DNA of 64,000 bases from Christensenella sp. UBA5893 (lineage in GTDB: Bacteria > Bacillota > Clostridia > Christensenellales > UBA1242), in contig DJER01000010.1 of NCBI GenBank assembly GCA_002431905.1, forward strand, positions 19,022 through 83,021, read 5' to 3'. Below are positions 26,238 to 35,313 of the stretch, in pieces. Made by a program: the position numbers and the translations under genes. The notes beneath the pieces are model-generated. The model did no database searches, was not told the DNA's origin, and was given only the letters and a program-made list of their open reading frames with translations. Numbering within the stretch: the stretch's first letter is position 1; each line of letters begins with the position of its first letter.

Positions 26238-26891
26238 TTACTCCTTTATATATGAAATTATTTTTTGTAAACTTTGCTCTATTGTATCATTTGATGTATC
26301 GATTACAATTGCATCATTTGCTTGTTTTAATGGACTAATCTTTCTATGCATATCATTATAGTCTCTTTCAATAATGGCATTTTTCACTTCATCATAGGAG
26401 ATTTTTTCGCCTTTTTGAATATATGTTTCATATCTTCTTTTGGCTCTTGATTCAACACTTGCTGTGATATAGAATTTATACTTTGCATTTGGGAAAACTT
26501 CTGTTCCAATATCTCTTCCTTCAACCACCAAATCATATTTATCAGCAAATTTGTGTTGAATCTTGCAAACGATTTCTCTAATCTCGGCAATTTGCGAATA
26601 TATTGATGCCTTTTGGCTTATTTCAGGTAATGATATGTATGGTCTTGTGTCAATTCCTTCAACATATACAACCTGTTCTCCATCTATATATTCAATATCT
26701 ATGTTAGCTTTTGTTAAGATATCCTTAACTTGTTCAAGATTATTGACATCAGCATTTTCTTTTGTCAATACATATGCAATTGCCCTAAAAATCATTCCAG
26801 TATTTAAAAAATTTATATGCAAATTCTTTGCAGTTAAGACTGCCAAAGTTGATTTTCCTGCGCATGCTGGTCCATCCATTGCAATAACCAT
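26238..26891 (-). CDS. cmk: Cytidylate kinase
   Basis: This 217-residue enzyme phosphorylates CMP and dCMP. The P-loop GPACAGKST is at residues 6-14. The family features RPYISLPEIS and VVEGRDIGTEVFPNA are present. It is located 2 nt from both neighbours in the minus-strand operon, between the flavoprotein gene and plsC. Confidence 0.96.
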   Translation of the reverse strand: MVIAMDGPACAGKSTLAVLTAKNLHINFLNTGMIFRAIAYVLTKENADVNNLEQVKDILTKANIDIEYIDGEQVVYVEGIDTRPYISLPEISQKASIYSQIAEIREIVCKIQHKFADKYDLVVEGRDIGTEVFPNAKYKFYITASVESRAKRRYETYIQKGEKISYDEVKNAIIERDYNDMHRKISPLKQANDAIVIDTSNDTIEQSLQKIISYIKE

Positions 26892-26893
26892 AA

Positions 26894-28108
26894 TTATATC
26901 CCCCTTACAATATTATTTGCTGTTGATAGAGCAATCTGTAAATTAAATCCGCCTGTTAACGCATCAACATCAATTACTTCTCCTGCGAAATATAAATTAC
27001 TTACAATTTTGCTCTCCATTGTTTTTGGGTTAATTTCTTTTGTGCAAACCCCACCACTTGTGATTATAGCATAATCAATATCATATAATCCATCAAAATT
27101 AAGTTTAAATTCTTTCAAACTTTTTACAATTGATTTTCTTTGTTCAATTGTAATACTATTAACTTTTAAACTTTCAGGTAATTTGACATAACTCAAAAAT
27201 ATAGAAACTAAATTCTTGGGTAATAGACTCCTTATAACAGTGTTAATCTGGCTATTTTTGTTATTTTCAAATTCTCTTAATATTCTATTTTCTAGTGTTT
27301 CATAGGTTAATGCTGGTTTAAAATCTAATATCAAGTCAACATTTTTTAACCTGTTTATGTAACTAGACAATGTCAAAACAATAGGCCCACTTATTCCATT
27401 TGATGTAAAAAGCATTTCTCCAAACTCTGATTTCACAAGTTTATTATTGCTATATGCCGAAAGTTTAACATTTTTTAATGATAGTCCCTCAACACTTTTT
27501 ACCCACTTATCTTTTAATTTTATAGGACAAAGTGCTGGTACTGGCTCAATTATTGTATGTCCAAATTTTTTTGCAATTTTATACCCAAAGCCATTACTTC
27601 CAGTTGCACTATACGACTTTCCACCGGTACAGATTATAAGCTTATCACATTCATATTTACTATTTGTTGTTATCACAACAAATTTTGATGTTTGACTATT
27701 TTTGTAACAATCAATAACTTCTTCATTAAGTTTTATATTAACTCTGCTATGTATGCAGTAGTTTTGTAAAACTTTTATAACATCACTTGATTTGTCACTT
27801 TCAGGAAAAACTCTGTTTCCTCTTTCAACTTTAAGTGGTAATCCATGTTCTTCAAAAAACTGCATTGTGTCATATGGTGTAAATGAACTGATACAACTAT
27901 ACAAAAATTGGGAATTTGTTGGAACATTTGAAAAATACTCTTCATTTGAGCAACAATTGGTTATATTACATCTTCCTTTTCCTGTAATGTATAATTTCTT
28001 GCCAACCTTTTCATTCTTTTCAAGCAATGTAACATTGTAGACCTTTTGAGCACAACCACCACTCACAAAAAGTCCACTTGCTCCGCCACCGATAACGATA
28101 ATATCCAT
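26894..28108 (-). CDS. HI0933/BaiN-family FAD-dependent oxidoreductase
   Basis: This 404-residue flavoprotein has the dinucleotide fold VIGGGASGL at 5-13, the family motif GKGRCNITN near residue 45, and the C-terminal FAD site TSGGV... and LYFAGEVIDVDALTGGFNLQ. The substrate is unknown for most of the family. An upstream start at 28138 is possible, but GGGGGA just before 28108 makes this ATG the better start. It is 1 nt after the rluB stop. Confidence 0.92.
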   Translation of the reverse strand: MDIIVIGGGASGLFVSGGCAQKVYNVTLLEKNEKVGKKLYITGKGRCNITNCCSNEEYFSNVPTNSQFLYSCISSFTPYDTMQFFEEHGLPLKVERGNRVFPESDKSSDVIKVLQNYCIHSRVNIKLNEEVIDCYKNSQTSKFVVITTNSKYECDKLIICTGGKSYSATGSNGFGYKIAKKFGHTIIEPVPALCPIKLKDKWVKSVEGLSLKNVKLSAYSNNKLVKSEFGEMLFTSNGISGPIVLTLSSYINRLKNVDLILDFKPALTYETLENRILREFENNKNSQINTVIRSLLPKNLVSIFLSYVKLPESLKVNSITIEQRKSIVKSLKEFKLNFDGLYDIDYAIITSGGVCTKEINPKTMESKIVSNLYFAGEVIDVDALTGGFNLQIALSTANNIVRGI

Positions 28109-28109
28109 T

Positions 28110-28814
28110 TTATTCCCCCAATAAATCAAAAAGTTCATATTGGTTTAATGGTTTATATTCGCCACGCTTAAGACCACCAAGTTTAATATTGCCAATTCTT
28201 ACTCTTTTTAACATTATAATAGTTTTACCAATGCAGTCAAACATCCTTCTAATTTGCCTATTTTGCCCTTCATGAATTGTTACACTAATTCTAGAATTCC
28301 CGTCTTTTATATCTAACATTTCAACTTTTGCAGGAGGCATTCTTTTTCCATTTTCAATAACTCCAGCACGAAGAACAGCAAGTTCGCTTTCTTTAATTAA
28401 ACCTTCAATTTTCACAATATATTCTTTTTCAGTTTCATGCGATGGGTGGCTAATTTTTTGTGCAATATCTCCATCGTTTGTAAGAATAATTAACCCTTCT
28501 GTGTCATAATCAAGTCGTCCTATTGAAAATAGTCTTACAGGGCTTTTTACAAGGTCATATATTGTTTTTCTGTTTCTATCATCATTTGCTGTACATATAT
28601 ATCCTTTTGGCTTGTTTAATTTATAATAAACGTAGTTTTGTGGTAATGACAATTTCTCACCATTAAGACAAACTATATCGCCTTTTAAGTTCACCTTATA
28701 GGACAAATCTGTTAGTATTTTCCCATTAACGCTAACCTTTCCGTCTTTTATATATTCTTCACTTTTTCTTCTTGAAGCAACTCCACAGAGTGCCAAATAT
28801 TTGTTTATTCTCAT
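28110..28814 (-). CDS. rluB: RluB-type 23S rRNA pseudouridine synthase
   Basis: This 234-residue enzyme has an N-terminal S4 RNA-binding domain (MRINKYLALCGVASRRKSEEYI) and a catalytic domain with the Asp motif SIGRLDYDTEGLIILTNDG near residue 100. It is of the RsuA/RluB/E/F group. In Bacillota this gene normally follows scpA-scpB and ytfI/ytfJ, as it does here, which supports RluB (modification in helix 89 of 23S rRNA). Confidence 0.93.
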   Translation of the reverse strand: MRINKYLALCGVASRRKSEEYIKDGKVSVNGKILTDLSYKVNLKGDIVCLNGEKLSLPQNYVYYKLNKPKGYICTANDDRNRKTIYDLVKSPVRLFSIGRLDYDTEGLIILTNDGDIAQKISHPSHETEKEYIVKIEGLIKESELAVLRAGVIENGKRMPPAKVEMLDIKDGNSRISVTIHEGQNRQIRRMFDCIGKTIIMLKRVRIGNIKLGGLKRGEYKPLNQYELFDLLGE

Positions 28815-28818
28815 TTGT

Positions 28819-29967
28819 TTACCATTTGGAGATTATGACTTTTACAATATCTCCTATCCTATTAGACTTTATCTCTTCCATAGTATATATTTTTTCACAA
28901 AATAGCAAGTGTTTATCCAAATAAATTTTAAGTTCGCCTACGATTTGCTCTTTTTTTAGTGGGGCTGTGAGATAATTTGGCACAGCGATTTCAATTTTTA
29001 TTTGTTGTTCTTCTTCGCTTGTTAATGGATAACAAAAACTATGCTTTGTATACACTTTTACATCCACACTTTTAGAATTCTCGACATTTACATTTTTAAT
29101 GTAAGAATATTCAGGAAGAAGTTTTACCATTTTGTACTTTGAGAAACATTCGTTTAAGTGCATTACACTTTCTTCAAACATTGGTCCGCAGTTTAATACA
29201 ACACATATTAGTTGCATATTATCTCGTTTTGCACTACTAACCAAACACCTTCCAGCATTATTAGTAAATCCCGTCTTTACTCCATTTGCTCCGTCAAGAG
29301 TCCAAAGAAGCTTATTCTTGTTTTTTAAGTACCTATAACTATTGTCTGCATTTGAAATCTTTGTGTTTTTTGTTGTAACAATTTCTTTAAATATGGGATA
29401 CCTGTAACATTCGCTTGCTATAAGTGCCAAATCATATGCTGTTGTGTAATGGTCTTTTTCATCAAGTCCGTGTGGATTTTTAAAATTTGAATTAATAGCT
29501 CCAATTGTATGTGCCTCTTTTGTCATAAGCAAAGCAAAATCATCTATTGATTTTGATATATGCAAAGCAAGTGCTGTTGCCGCATCATTACCAGAAACAA
29601 GCATCATCCCATATAGAAGTTCCCTTACTGTTAATTCTTCTCCCTTCTTTAAATATATAGAAGTTCCTCTAATACCAACGGCTCTATCATCAATTTTTAT
29701 TTTTTCGTCAAAGTTGTTACAGTTTTTTAGTACGGTTAAAAATGTCACAATTTTTGTGGTACTTGCATTGGCAAGTCTTTCATTTTCATTTTTTGCAAGT
29801 AACACTCTCTTTGAGTCTTTTTCAATAACGCACATAGCTTTTGAATTATCACTCGCTTGTACAACACAATTTGTTGTATTATGATTTAACATAATACCAC
29901 CACATATTGTAATTAGCATTAACAAATAAACGACAACAAACTTAATTAAGTTATTCTTCTTTTTCAT
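28819..29967 (-). CDS. D-alanyl-D-alanine carboxypeptidase, DacB-like
   Basis: This 382-residue penicillin-binding protein trims peptidoglycan stem peptides. A signal/anchor helix lies at about 9-28. The active-site triad is SxxK at 69-72 (STTK), SGN at 125-127 and KTG at 231-233. The operon position between ytfJ and rluB, in a cluster with other sporulation genes, suggests the spore-cortex DacB type, but by sequence alone it cannot be told from other PBP5 proteins. It overlaps ytfJ by 17 nt. A second member lies at 33222-34382. Confidence 0.92.
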   Translation of the reverse strand: MKKKNNLIKFVVVYLLMLITICGGIMLNHNTTNCVVQASDNSKAMCVIEKDSKRVLLAKNENERLANASTTKIVTFLTVLKNCNNFDEKIKIDDRAVGIRGTSIYLKKGEELTVRELLYGMMLVSGNDAATALALHISKSIDDFALLMTKEAHTIGAINSNFKNPHGLDEKDHYTTAYDLALIASECYRYPIFKEIVTTKNTKISNADNSYRYLKNKNKLLWTLDGANGVKTGFTNNAGRCLVSSAKRDNMQLICVVLNCGPMFEESVMHLNECFSKYKMVKLLPEYSYIKNVNVENSKSVDVKVYTKHSFCYPLTSEEEQQIKIEIAVPNYLTAPLKKEQIVGELKIYLDKHLLFCEKIYTMEEIKSNRIGDIVKVIISKW

Positions 29968-30337
29968 CTTTTACCCTTATTTTTGACATAATTGTATTTA
30001 AAAAGTTGATAATTGTTTGATATGCAGTTTTGTTCTCAATTCCAACAAATTTTACATCATCGTTCGTTTCAACAATAAAGCCAACTGGCGTTATGCTTGC
30101 ACCACCACCACTTCCACCACAAGTTGGAAATGGCATTTTTTTGTTGAGTGTACTATATTCGCCACCACCAACAACATAGCCAACAGAAACTTTATTTATT
30201 GGTATAATAATATTCCCACTTGGAGTTATAATTGGATCGCCAACAATTGTATTTGTTTTTACCAAATCTTCTACCTTTGAGATTGTCATACAAATAAAAT
30301 CTTCCAAGAAGTTAGGATTGTTTTTTATTTCGTTCAT
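29951..30337 (-). CDS. ytfJ: Sporulation protein YtfJ (GerW)
   Basis: This 128-residue protein is needed for a normal germination response in Bacillus, where it is made in the forespore. The family core is clear: GDPIITPSGNIIIPINKVSVGYVVGGGEY and a Gly-rich CGGSGGGASITPVGF. The frame extends upstream to a GTG at 30355, but the GAAGGAGAA ribosome site serves the ATG at 30337. It overlaps the end of the DUF2953 gene by 26 nt, the same pair (ytfI-ytfJ) as in Bacillus. Confidence 0.94.
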   Translation of the reverse strand: MNEIKNNPNFLEDFICMTISKVEDLVKTNTIVGDPIITPSGNIIIPINKVSVGYVVGGGEYSTLNKKMPFPTCGGSGGGASITPVGFIVETNDDVKFVGIENKTAYQTIINFLNTIMSKIRVKDEKEE

Positions 30338-30884
30338 ACATTCTCCTTCTAACACTTAATAATGAAATTACAACACTATATAGCAATTCATTCATACTTA
30401 TTTTTACACAAATTTTTGTTTTTATTAAAAATTTATCTTCTTTATATAATGGTATAACTGAACTATAAAACGATGCTGTTGGCTTGTTTGTTTTTAAAAT
30501 AGTAAAAATTATATATATCAATAAATTTAATGTTCCACATGTCATTGCTGTTTGATAAGCATTGTCCTTTATTCCAATACTTGCATTAACTTCAATAATG
30601 GTAATTTGAATTTTATCTTTTATGTTACTTATAAATTGATCAATAAACAAAACTTGTTTTTGAGATAATTCAATATTCAAATCTTGTTGTTTTTTGTTTA
30701 TATATAACAATACTTTGTTATCTTTGTATAACATTTTTAGTGATAATATCTTCATTTTATAGACGCATAACGTCACGAATATATTTTTATTATTTCCATC
30801 AATTTTTATATCCATTTGAAATATTATAGGAATAAGAAAAACAACAATAAAAAATAGCGGTATGGCTAGGTATAAACTTTCCAT
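30312..30884 (-). CDS. ytfI: DUF2953 membrane protein (YtfI-like)
   Basis: This 190-residue protein has an N-terminal membrane helix (about 4-24) and a second hydrophobic stretch near residues 120-132, with a basic C-terminus. Sequence is poorly conserved; the assignment rests on size, topology and its position directly before ytfJ and after scpB. Function is unknown; co-occurrence with YtfJ suggests a sporulation role. Confidence 0.75.
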   Translation of the reverse strand: MESLYLAIPLFFIVVFLIPIIFQMDIKIDGNNKNIFVTLCVYKMKILSLKMLYKDNKVLLYINKKQQDLNIELSQKQVLFIDQFISNIKDKIQITIIEVNASIGIKDNAYQTAMTCGTLNLLIYIIFTILKTNKPTASFYSSVIPLYKEDKFLIKTKICVKISMNELLYSVVISLLSVRRRMYERNKKQS

Positions 30885-30925
30885 ATCACTATTATTTGTT
30901 ATTTTGTTGATTTTATACTGCCTTG

Positions 30926-31675
30926 TTAAACAACATCATCAGTATTGTCTTTTTGAGTAAAATCCATCTTTTGAATATTATTTGCTTTCAAAACTTCGTC
31001 AACTCTATCCAACATTTCTTTATCTTCTGCCTTAATTTGTTTTACATCTTTTTCATTCTTTAAGAATTCAGGGATTTCTTCTTCATCAGGTACTTCATAA
31101 TCACGATAAAGCCCATCACTTGAGAGTTGATTATCATATGTTTCACTTCGAATAACATTGATTCTTTCAAGCAATTCTTCATAATCTGGCAATTCACTTA
31201 AATCTTTTAAATTAAAACGTTTTAGGAATTCATCAGTTGTTCCAAACATATATGGTTTCCCAACGGCATCTTTTCTTCCAACAATTTGAATCATTTTATT
31301 GTCAAGAAGCACTTGAATGGCATAATCTGCCGAATTGATTTTTCTTATCTCTTCAATTTCAAGTTTTGTTATTGGTTGCTTATATGCGATTATTGCAACT
31401 GTTTCTAGTGCGGCTTTTGTTAATGCTTTTTCTCTTATTGGATTTAAAACAACTGAGATTTGTTCAGCATAATTTGGATTTGAACACAATTGAATTTTGT
31501 CTTTATATTCTATTAAATGTATTCCACTATCGCCACAAAGTTCCTTTCTTAATTCATCCAAAGCTTTATTAAAAGTTTTTTTATCAACTTCAAGTTTGCT
31601 CATTATATCTTCGATTGCAACACCTTCCCCAGATATAAACAAGGTTGCTTTAATAATTTCCTTCAAGTTGTTCAT
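30926..31675 (-). CDS. scpB: Segregation and condensation protein B
   Basis: This 249-residue kleisin-associated subunit of the Smc-ScpAB condensin carries two winged-helix domains; the core TKAALETVAIIAYKQPITKLEIEEIR is characteristic. The C-terminal 70 residues are acidic and probably flexible. The start overlaps scpA by 26 nt, so the two are likely translated together. Confidence 0.96.
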   Translation of the reverse strand: MNNLKEIIKATLFISGEGVAIEDIMSKLEVDKKTFNKALDELRKELCGDSGIHLIEYKDKIQLCSNPNYAEQISVVLNPIREKALTKAALETVAIIAYKQPITKLEIEEIRKINSADYAIQVLLDNKMIQIVGRKDAVGKPYMFGTTDEFLKRFNLKDLSELPDYEELLERINVIRSETYDNQLSSDGLYRDYEVPDEEEIPEFLKNEKDVKQIKAEDKEMLDRVDEVLKANNIQKMDFTQKDNTDDVV

Positions 31676-32459
31676 TTATGTCTTCTGCCTCCTTATCTTC
31701 GTTTTCTTCATTTGAAATTATGTCTATCTCACCAAAAATATTGCTTTGTTGAGCTTTTACAAACTGTCGCTTTAATAATTCTAACAATGCAAGAAATGTG
31801 TTTATAAGCTCACTTTTTGTGAAGTCCTTATCAAAAAGACTTGAAAACTTTATCATCTTTTTTTCTCTTACAATGTTTTTGATTTCAATAAATTTTTCTG
31901 CAACAGTAAATCTGTCTTTTGCAATTTGCTTTGTTTCTTCTTGAATTTCTTTCTTTGGTGCTTGGGCCATCATAATTGCAAATGCATCAAGCATACTATC
32001 AAGAGTCATATCTTTTAACTTGATTCTAACATTACCTGCCATCTTGTCTGGCTTTTTGTAAAGTTTATCAAGGTCTTCAACGTTTGCCAATTTCTCACTT
32101 GCTTCACGGAAGAGTTTTAATTCTTTAAGTCTTGCCAAAAGATTAACTTCCGGATCGTCTTCATCCTGTGTTTCTTCCTCATCAGGCGGAAGTAAAGTTC
32201 TTGATTTAATTTCAATCAGTTGTGCTGCAATTTCAATAAACTCACTAGCATTTTCCATATCAAGTTTTTCAAAAGTATTCAAATATTCAAGATATTGTTC
32301 TGTCAGGTCTGCAAGCTTGACAGTTTCAATATCCATTTTGTTATCTTTAATAATTTTTAATAGTAAATCAAGAGGTCCTTCAAAATTTTCTAGTTTTACA
32401 TTATATACATTTTGAGGATTTTCTTCTTCTATTAAATCTACTTGTTCTTCTTCTATCAT
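31650..32459 (-). CDS. scpA: Segregation and condensation protein A
   Basis: This 269-residue kleisin bridges the Smc heads. The conserved N-terminal block FEGPLDLLLKIIKDNKMDIE is present after about 20 acidic extra residues, and the helical segment LIEIKSRTLLPP follows. A TTG at 32474 is in frame but the ATG at 32459, after a GGGGG run, is more likely. Its start overlaps the stop of the M50 protease gene by 4 nt. Confidence 0.96.
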   Translation of the reverse strand: MIEEEQVDLIEEENPQNVYNVKLENFEGPLDLLLKIIKDNKMDIETVKLADLTEQYLEYLNTFEKLDMENASEFIEIAAQLIEIKSRTLLPPDEEETQDEDDPEVNLLARLKELKLFREASEKLANVEDLDKLYKKPDKMAGNVRIKLKDMTLDSMLDAFAIMMAQAPKKEIQEETKQIAKDRFTVAEKFIEIKNIVREKKMIKFSSLFDKDFTKSELINTFLALLELLKRQFVKAQQSNIFGEIDIISNEENEDKEAEDINEQLEGNY

Positions 32460-33121
32460 AAAAACAACCCCCAAAAACTTCCAAATACTGATATAAGTCC
32501 ATTTATAACATAATAATAAACAATGTCAAACAATGGAGTTACAAGGAAAACAAACAAAATAATTGTTCCGTATTTTTCTAAAAATGTGATTACTTTGTTC
32601 CCCGGTGGGGTTATTGCTTTTAAAAAGTTAAAGCCGTCAAGTGGGTATATCGGTATAAGGTTAAAAACAAATAATGATAAATTGAGTGATAGCATAAAAT
32701 AAATAAAGTATTTTAAAAAGACCATAAACATATTTGTTGATGCACTAATTTTTGCGCTGGTAAAGAACCAAACTCCACTAAACACAAATGCAAGAACCAG
32801 GTTCATAAACACACCGGCAAGTGACACTATGCTCATATCTCTTTTGTAATGTTTGTAATAAATTGGGTTAATTGCAACTGGTTTTGCCCAACCAAACCCA
32901 AATAAAACCAAGCACAAAAAGCCAACCGGATCAATGTGTTTTAATGGATTAAGGGTTAATCTTCCCATAAGTCTTGGAGTTGGATCTCCAAACTTTGTGG
33001 ATGTGTATGCATGTGCAAATTCATGAAGAGAAAATGAGAATAGTAATGCTAGCATATACCCTAGCATTAACGACAATATTTCTAAGAATGATAATCCTGA
33101 ACATATAATGTTATATAACAT
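32456..33121 (-). CDS. Small site-2 protease, M50 family
   Basis: This 221-residue intramembrane metalloprotease has the zinc motif HEFAH at 33-37 in the first or second helix and the second motif IPIYPLDGF with its Asp ligand. It has about five hydrophobic segments and no PDZ or CBS domain, so it is of the YwhC-like group and distinct from RseP at 58759. Its substrate is unknown. It heads the operon scpA-scpB-ytfI-ytfJ-dacB-rluB-baiN-cmk-plsC. There is no Shine-Dalgarno; the promoter -10 box is 9 nt from ATG. Confidence 0.92.
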   Translation of the reverse strand: MLYNIICSGLSFLEILSLMLGYMLALLFSFSLHEFAHAYTSTKFGDPTPRLMGRLTLNPLKHIDPVGFLCLVLFGFGWAKPVAINPIYYKHYKRDMSIVSLAGVFMNLVLAFVFSGVWFFTSAKISASTNMFMVFLKYFIYFMLSLNLSLFVFNLIPIYPLDGFNFLKAITPPGNKVITFLEKYGTIILFVFLVTPLFDIVYYYVINGLISVFGSFWGLFL

Positions 33122-33130
33122 AGTGAATTT

Positions 33131-33159
33131 ATTATACTATAAAATAACGACATTTGCAA
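33131..33159 (-). promoter_or_regulatory. Promoter of the M50-scpAB operon
   Basis: TTGCAA (33154-33159), a 17-nt spacer and TATAAT (33131-33136) are read on the minus strand. Nine nt separate the -10 box from ATG, so the operon mRNA would be leaderless or nearly so. Confidence 0.6.
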
Positions 33160-33170
33160 GAATAATAAAA

Positions 33171-33204
33171 TAAAAAACTACAAATGGATACTATCCATTT
33201 GTAG
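33171..33204 (-). terminator. Terminator after dacF
   Basis: CTACAAATGGA pairs with TCCATTTGTAG around a short loop and is followed on the minus strand by TTTTTTAT. Confidence 0.85.
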
Positions 33205-33221
33205 ACAAATTTTATTTGATA

Positions 33222-34382
33222 TTACCACGCTTCTGCAATCTTGTGAATTGAGTCAATAATTGTTAATTGCTTAATATCTTGTTTTGCAATAACATCTATT
33301 TCTTTTAAAACTTTGCCTTGTTTTGAAACGATAAGAGTTCCAACCTTGTCACCACTTCTTATTGGAGCAACAAGTTTATCAATGTCAAAAGATATTTCAT
33401 AATCTTTGCTCTCGCCTTTCTTTGTTATCATATTATAACTTTCACAAGCATACAAATCTATTGTTTTTTCTTTCCCATTTGCCACGTCTTGATTAACCAA
33501 AACTGGCTCGTTTATATTGACTATTGTTTTATTGTCAAAGTTAGCAAAGCCGTAATTGAATAAATTAGTTGTTTGCTTAAACCTGTCTTGCCCACTTTTT
33601 GCACCGATAACAATAGCAATTAGATTTAAGCCATTTTTATTTGCCATTGCCGACAAGCAATATCCTGCTTCATTTGTTGAACCAGTTTTTCCACCAGTAC
33701 AACCTTTGTAATATCTTATAAGTTTGTTTGTATTCACAAGTTCAGTCTTTCGTCCTGATGGATGAACCAGTGCATCCATCCATATTTTACCCATTTTGTG
33801 ATAATGCTCATACTTTGATACTTCTTTCAAAATGATAGCACAATCATTTGCACAAGAATATTGTTCAGGAGCTGGAAGACCTGTGCAGTTTGCATATAAT
33901 GTGTTGTTCATATTTAACTCTTGAGCTTTTTTATTCATTTTCTCAACGAACTCGCTTTCACTACCAGAGATATATTCAGCAAGAGAAACACTTGCATCAT
34001 TTGCCGATGCCATTATTACACTTTTTAGCAAGTCTTCTGCTTTATAATCTACATATGGATCGATAAATACTTGTGAACCACCCATTTTTGAGGCATTCTC
34101 GGTTGTGGTGATTTTTGTATCAAATGTAAGGACATTCTCGTCAATTGCTTCGTATGTTAAAAGAATTGTCATAAGCTTTACCATGCTTGCAATTGGAAAT
34201 CTTGCTGTTGAATTTTGTTCATACATAACTCTACTGAAGTTATCATCAACAAGCAAACATGCTTTTGCATCAATACTAAACCCTGTATCAGCATATACCA
34301 CATTACTATCTTTTATACTACTATATATTGGTATTAACATTAAGCATAATACACTAAATATTGATATAATTGATTTCTTCAT
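33222..34382 (-). CDS. dacF: D-alanyl-D-alanine carboxypeptidase DacF-like
   Basis: This 386-residue penicillin-binding protein has an N-terminal signal peptide, SxxK at 66-69 (SMVK), SAN at 126-128 and KTG at 232-234. In Bacillus dacF follows punA and lies before spoIIAA; here it follows punA, but the spoIIA operon has moved to 518-2013. That shared order supports DacF, a forespore-expressed enzyme of spore peptidoglycan. It is flanked by terminators, so it is probably transcribed alone. Confidence 0.92.
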   Translation of the reverse strand: MKKSIISIFSVLCLMLIPIYSSIKDSNVVYADTGFSIDAKACLLVDDNFSRVMYEQNSTARFPIASMVKLMTILLTYEAIDENVLTFDTKITTTENASKMGGSQVFIDPYVDYKAEDLLKSVIMASANDASVSLAEYISGSESEFVEKMNKKAQELNMNNTLYANCTGLPAPEQYSCANDCAIILKEVSKYEHYHKMGKIWMDALVHPSGRKTELVNTNKLIRYYKGCTGGKTGSTNEAGYCLSAMANKNGLNLIAIVIGAKSGQDRFKQTTNLFNYGFANFDNKTIVNINEPVLVNQDVANGKEKTIDLYACESYNMITKKGESKDYEISFDIDKLVAPIRSGDKVGTLIVSKQGKVLKEIDVIAKQDIKQLTIIDSIHKIAEAW

Positions 34383-34396
34383 AATACTCTCCTAAT

Positions 34397-34445
34397 AAAA
34401 AAACTATTTTTTTATAAAGTGATTACTTTATTCAAAGATAGTTTT
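34397..34445 (-). terminator. Terminator between punA and dacF
   Basis: On the minus strand an outer stem AAAACTAT/ATAGTTTT encloses an inner stem ATAAAGT/ACTTTAT, and TTTTATT follows. The interrupted stem makes it less certain. Confidence 0.55.
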
Positions 34446-34461
34446 ATCAAAATTCAAGTTT

Positions 34462-35265
34462 TTATTCTTTTATTAAGTTTTCAATTATTGTTTTTATTTT
34501 TATACAAGACTTTTTTGCATTATCAAGGACTTCTTGATGATTAAGTTTTTCTTCTTTTTCTTTTGATGTAAACACATTTACGACACTGGCAATACCGGCA
34601 ACTTTCATCTTGAGATAATTGCATATTATACAATCAAAAACTGTACTCATTGAAACTGTATCTGCACCTAACATTCTTGCAAGCTCAACTTCTGCCCTTG
34701 TTTCATAGCTTGGTCCAAGGAATTGAATATGAACTCCTTCCCTTACATCAATATCATTTTCATCAGCAATCTTTTTCATCTTATCAAATATATCTTTATC
34801 ATAAGCATTTGCCATTGGAGTAAATTCCAAAGGATTGATTGCAATCAATGGATTTTGACCGGTGTAATTTATATGGTCAGAAATAAGCATTATATCGCCA
34901 ATTTTAAATGTTTTATTTAACCCACCACAAGAAGTCAACAAAACAATTTTACTAACACCTAGCTTTGAAATTATTTCAAAAGGCATTCTTACCAAATTCA
35001 TATTCCCACTTTCGTAGTAATGATATCTTGAAACAACAACAACATTCTTTTTGCCAAGCTTTCCAAAAACAAACTTTCCACTATGCCCTGGGACTTTTGA
35101 TTTTGGCATTCCCAAACTTTGATATGACACAATTTGAACTTGCTCAAGTCCAGGGATGCTTTCCATAAGTCCACTACCTGCAACAATTGCATAATCTAGA
35201 TTTTGAATGTCATGCTTTCTTTTTAATACATTTACTATTCTTTCAATTTTTCTTTCATAATTCAT
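34462..35265 (-). CDS. punA: Purine nucleoside phosphorylase, divergent
   Basis: This 267-residue protein is of the trimeric PNP family, which splits purine nucleosides with phosphate. It keeps GSGL near residue 31, GPSYETRAE and MSTVFD. Several usual active-site residues differ: the phosphate-binding loop GRxHxYEG reads SRYHYYESG, and the purine-binding Glu of STVPE is replaced by Asp in STVFD. The position between spoIIM and dacF matches Bacillus punA/pupG. Activity may be altered in specificity. Confidence 0.88.
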   Translation of the reverse strand: MNYERKIERIVNVLKRKHDIQNLDYAIVAGSGLMESIPGLEQVQIVSYQSLGMPKSKVPGHSGKFVFGKLGKKNVVVVSRYHYYESGNMNLVRMPFEIISKLGVSKIVLLTSCGGLNKTFKIGDIMLISDHINYTGQNPLIAINPLEFTPMANAYDKDIFDKMKKIADENDIDVREGVHIQFLGPSYETRAEVELARMLGADTVSMSTVFDCIICNYLKMKVAGIASVVNVFTSKEKEEKLNHQEVLDNAKKSCIKIKTIIENLIKE

Positions 35266-35313
35266 AATCTACCACCCGTCTATTTTTAGCATATATTTTA
35301 TATTATTGTCAAA

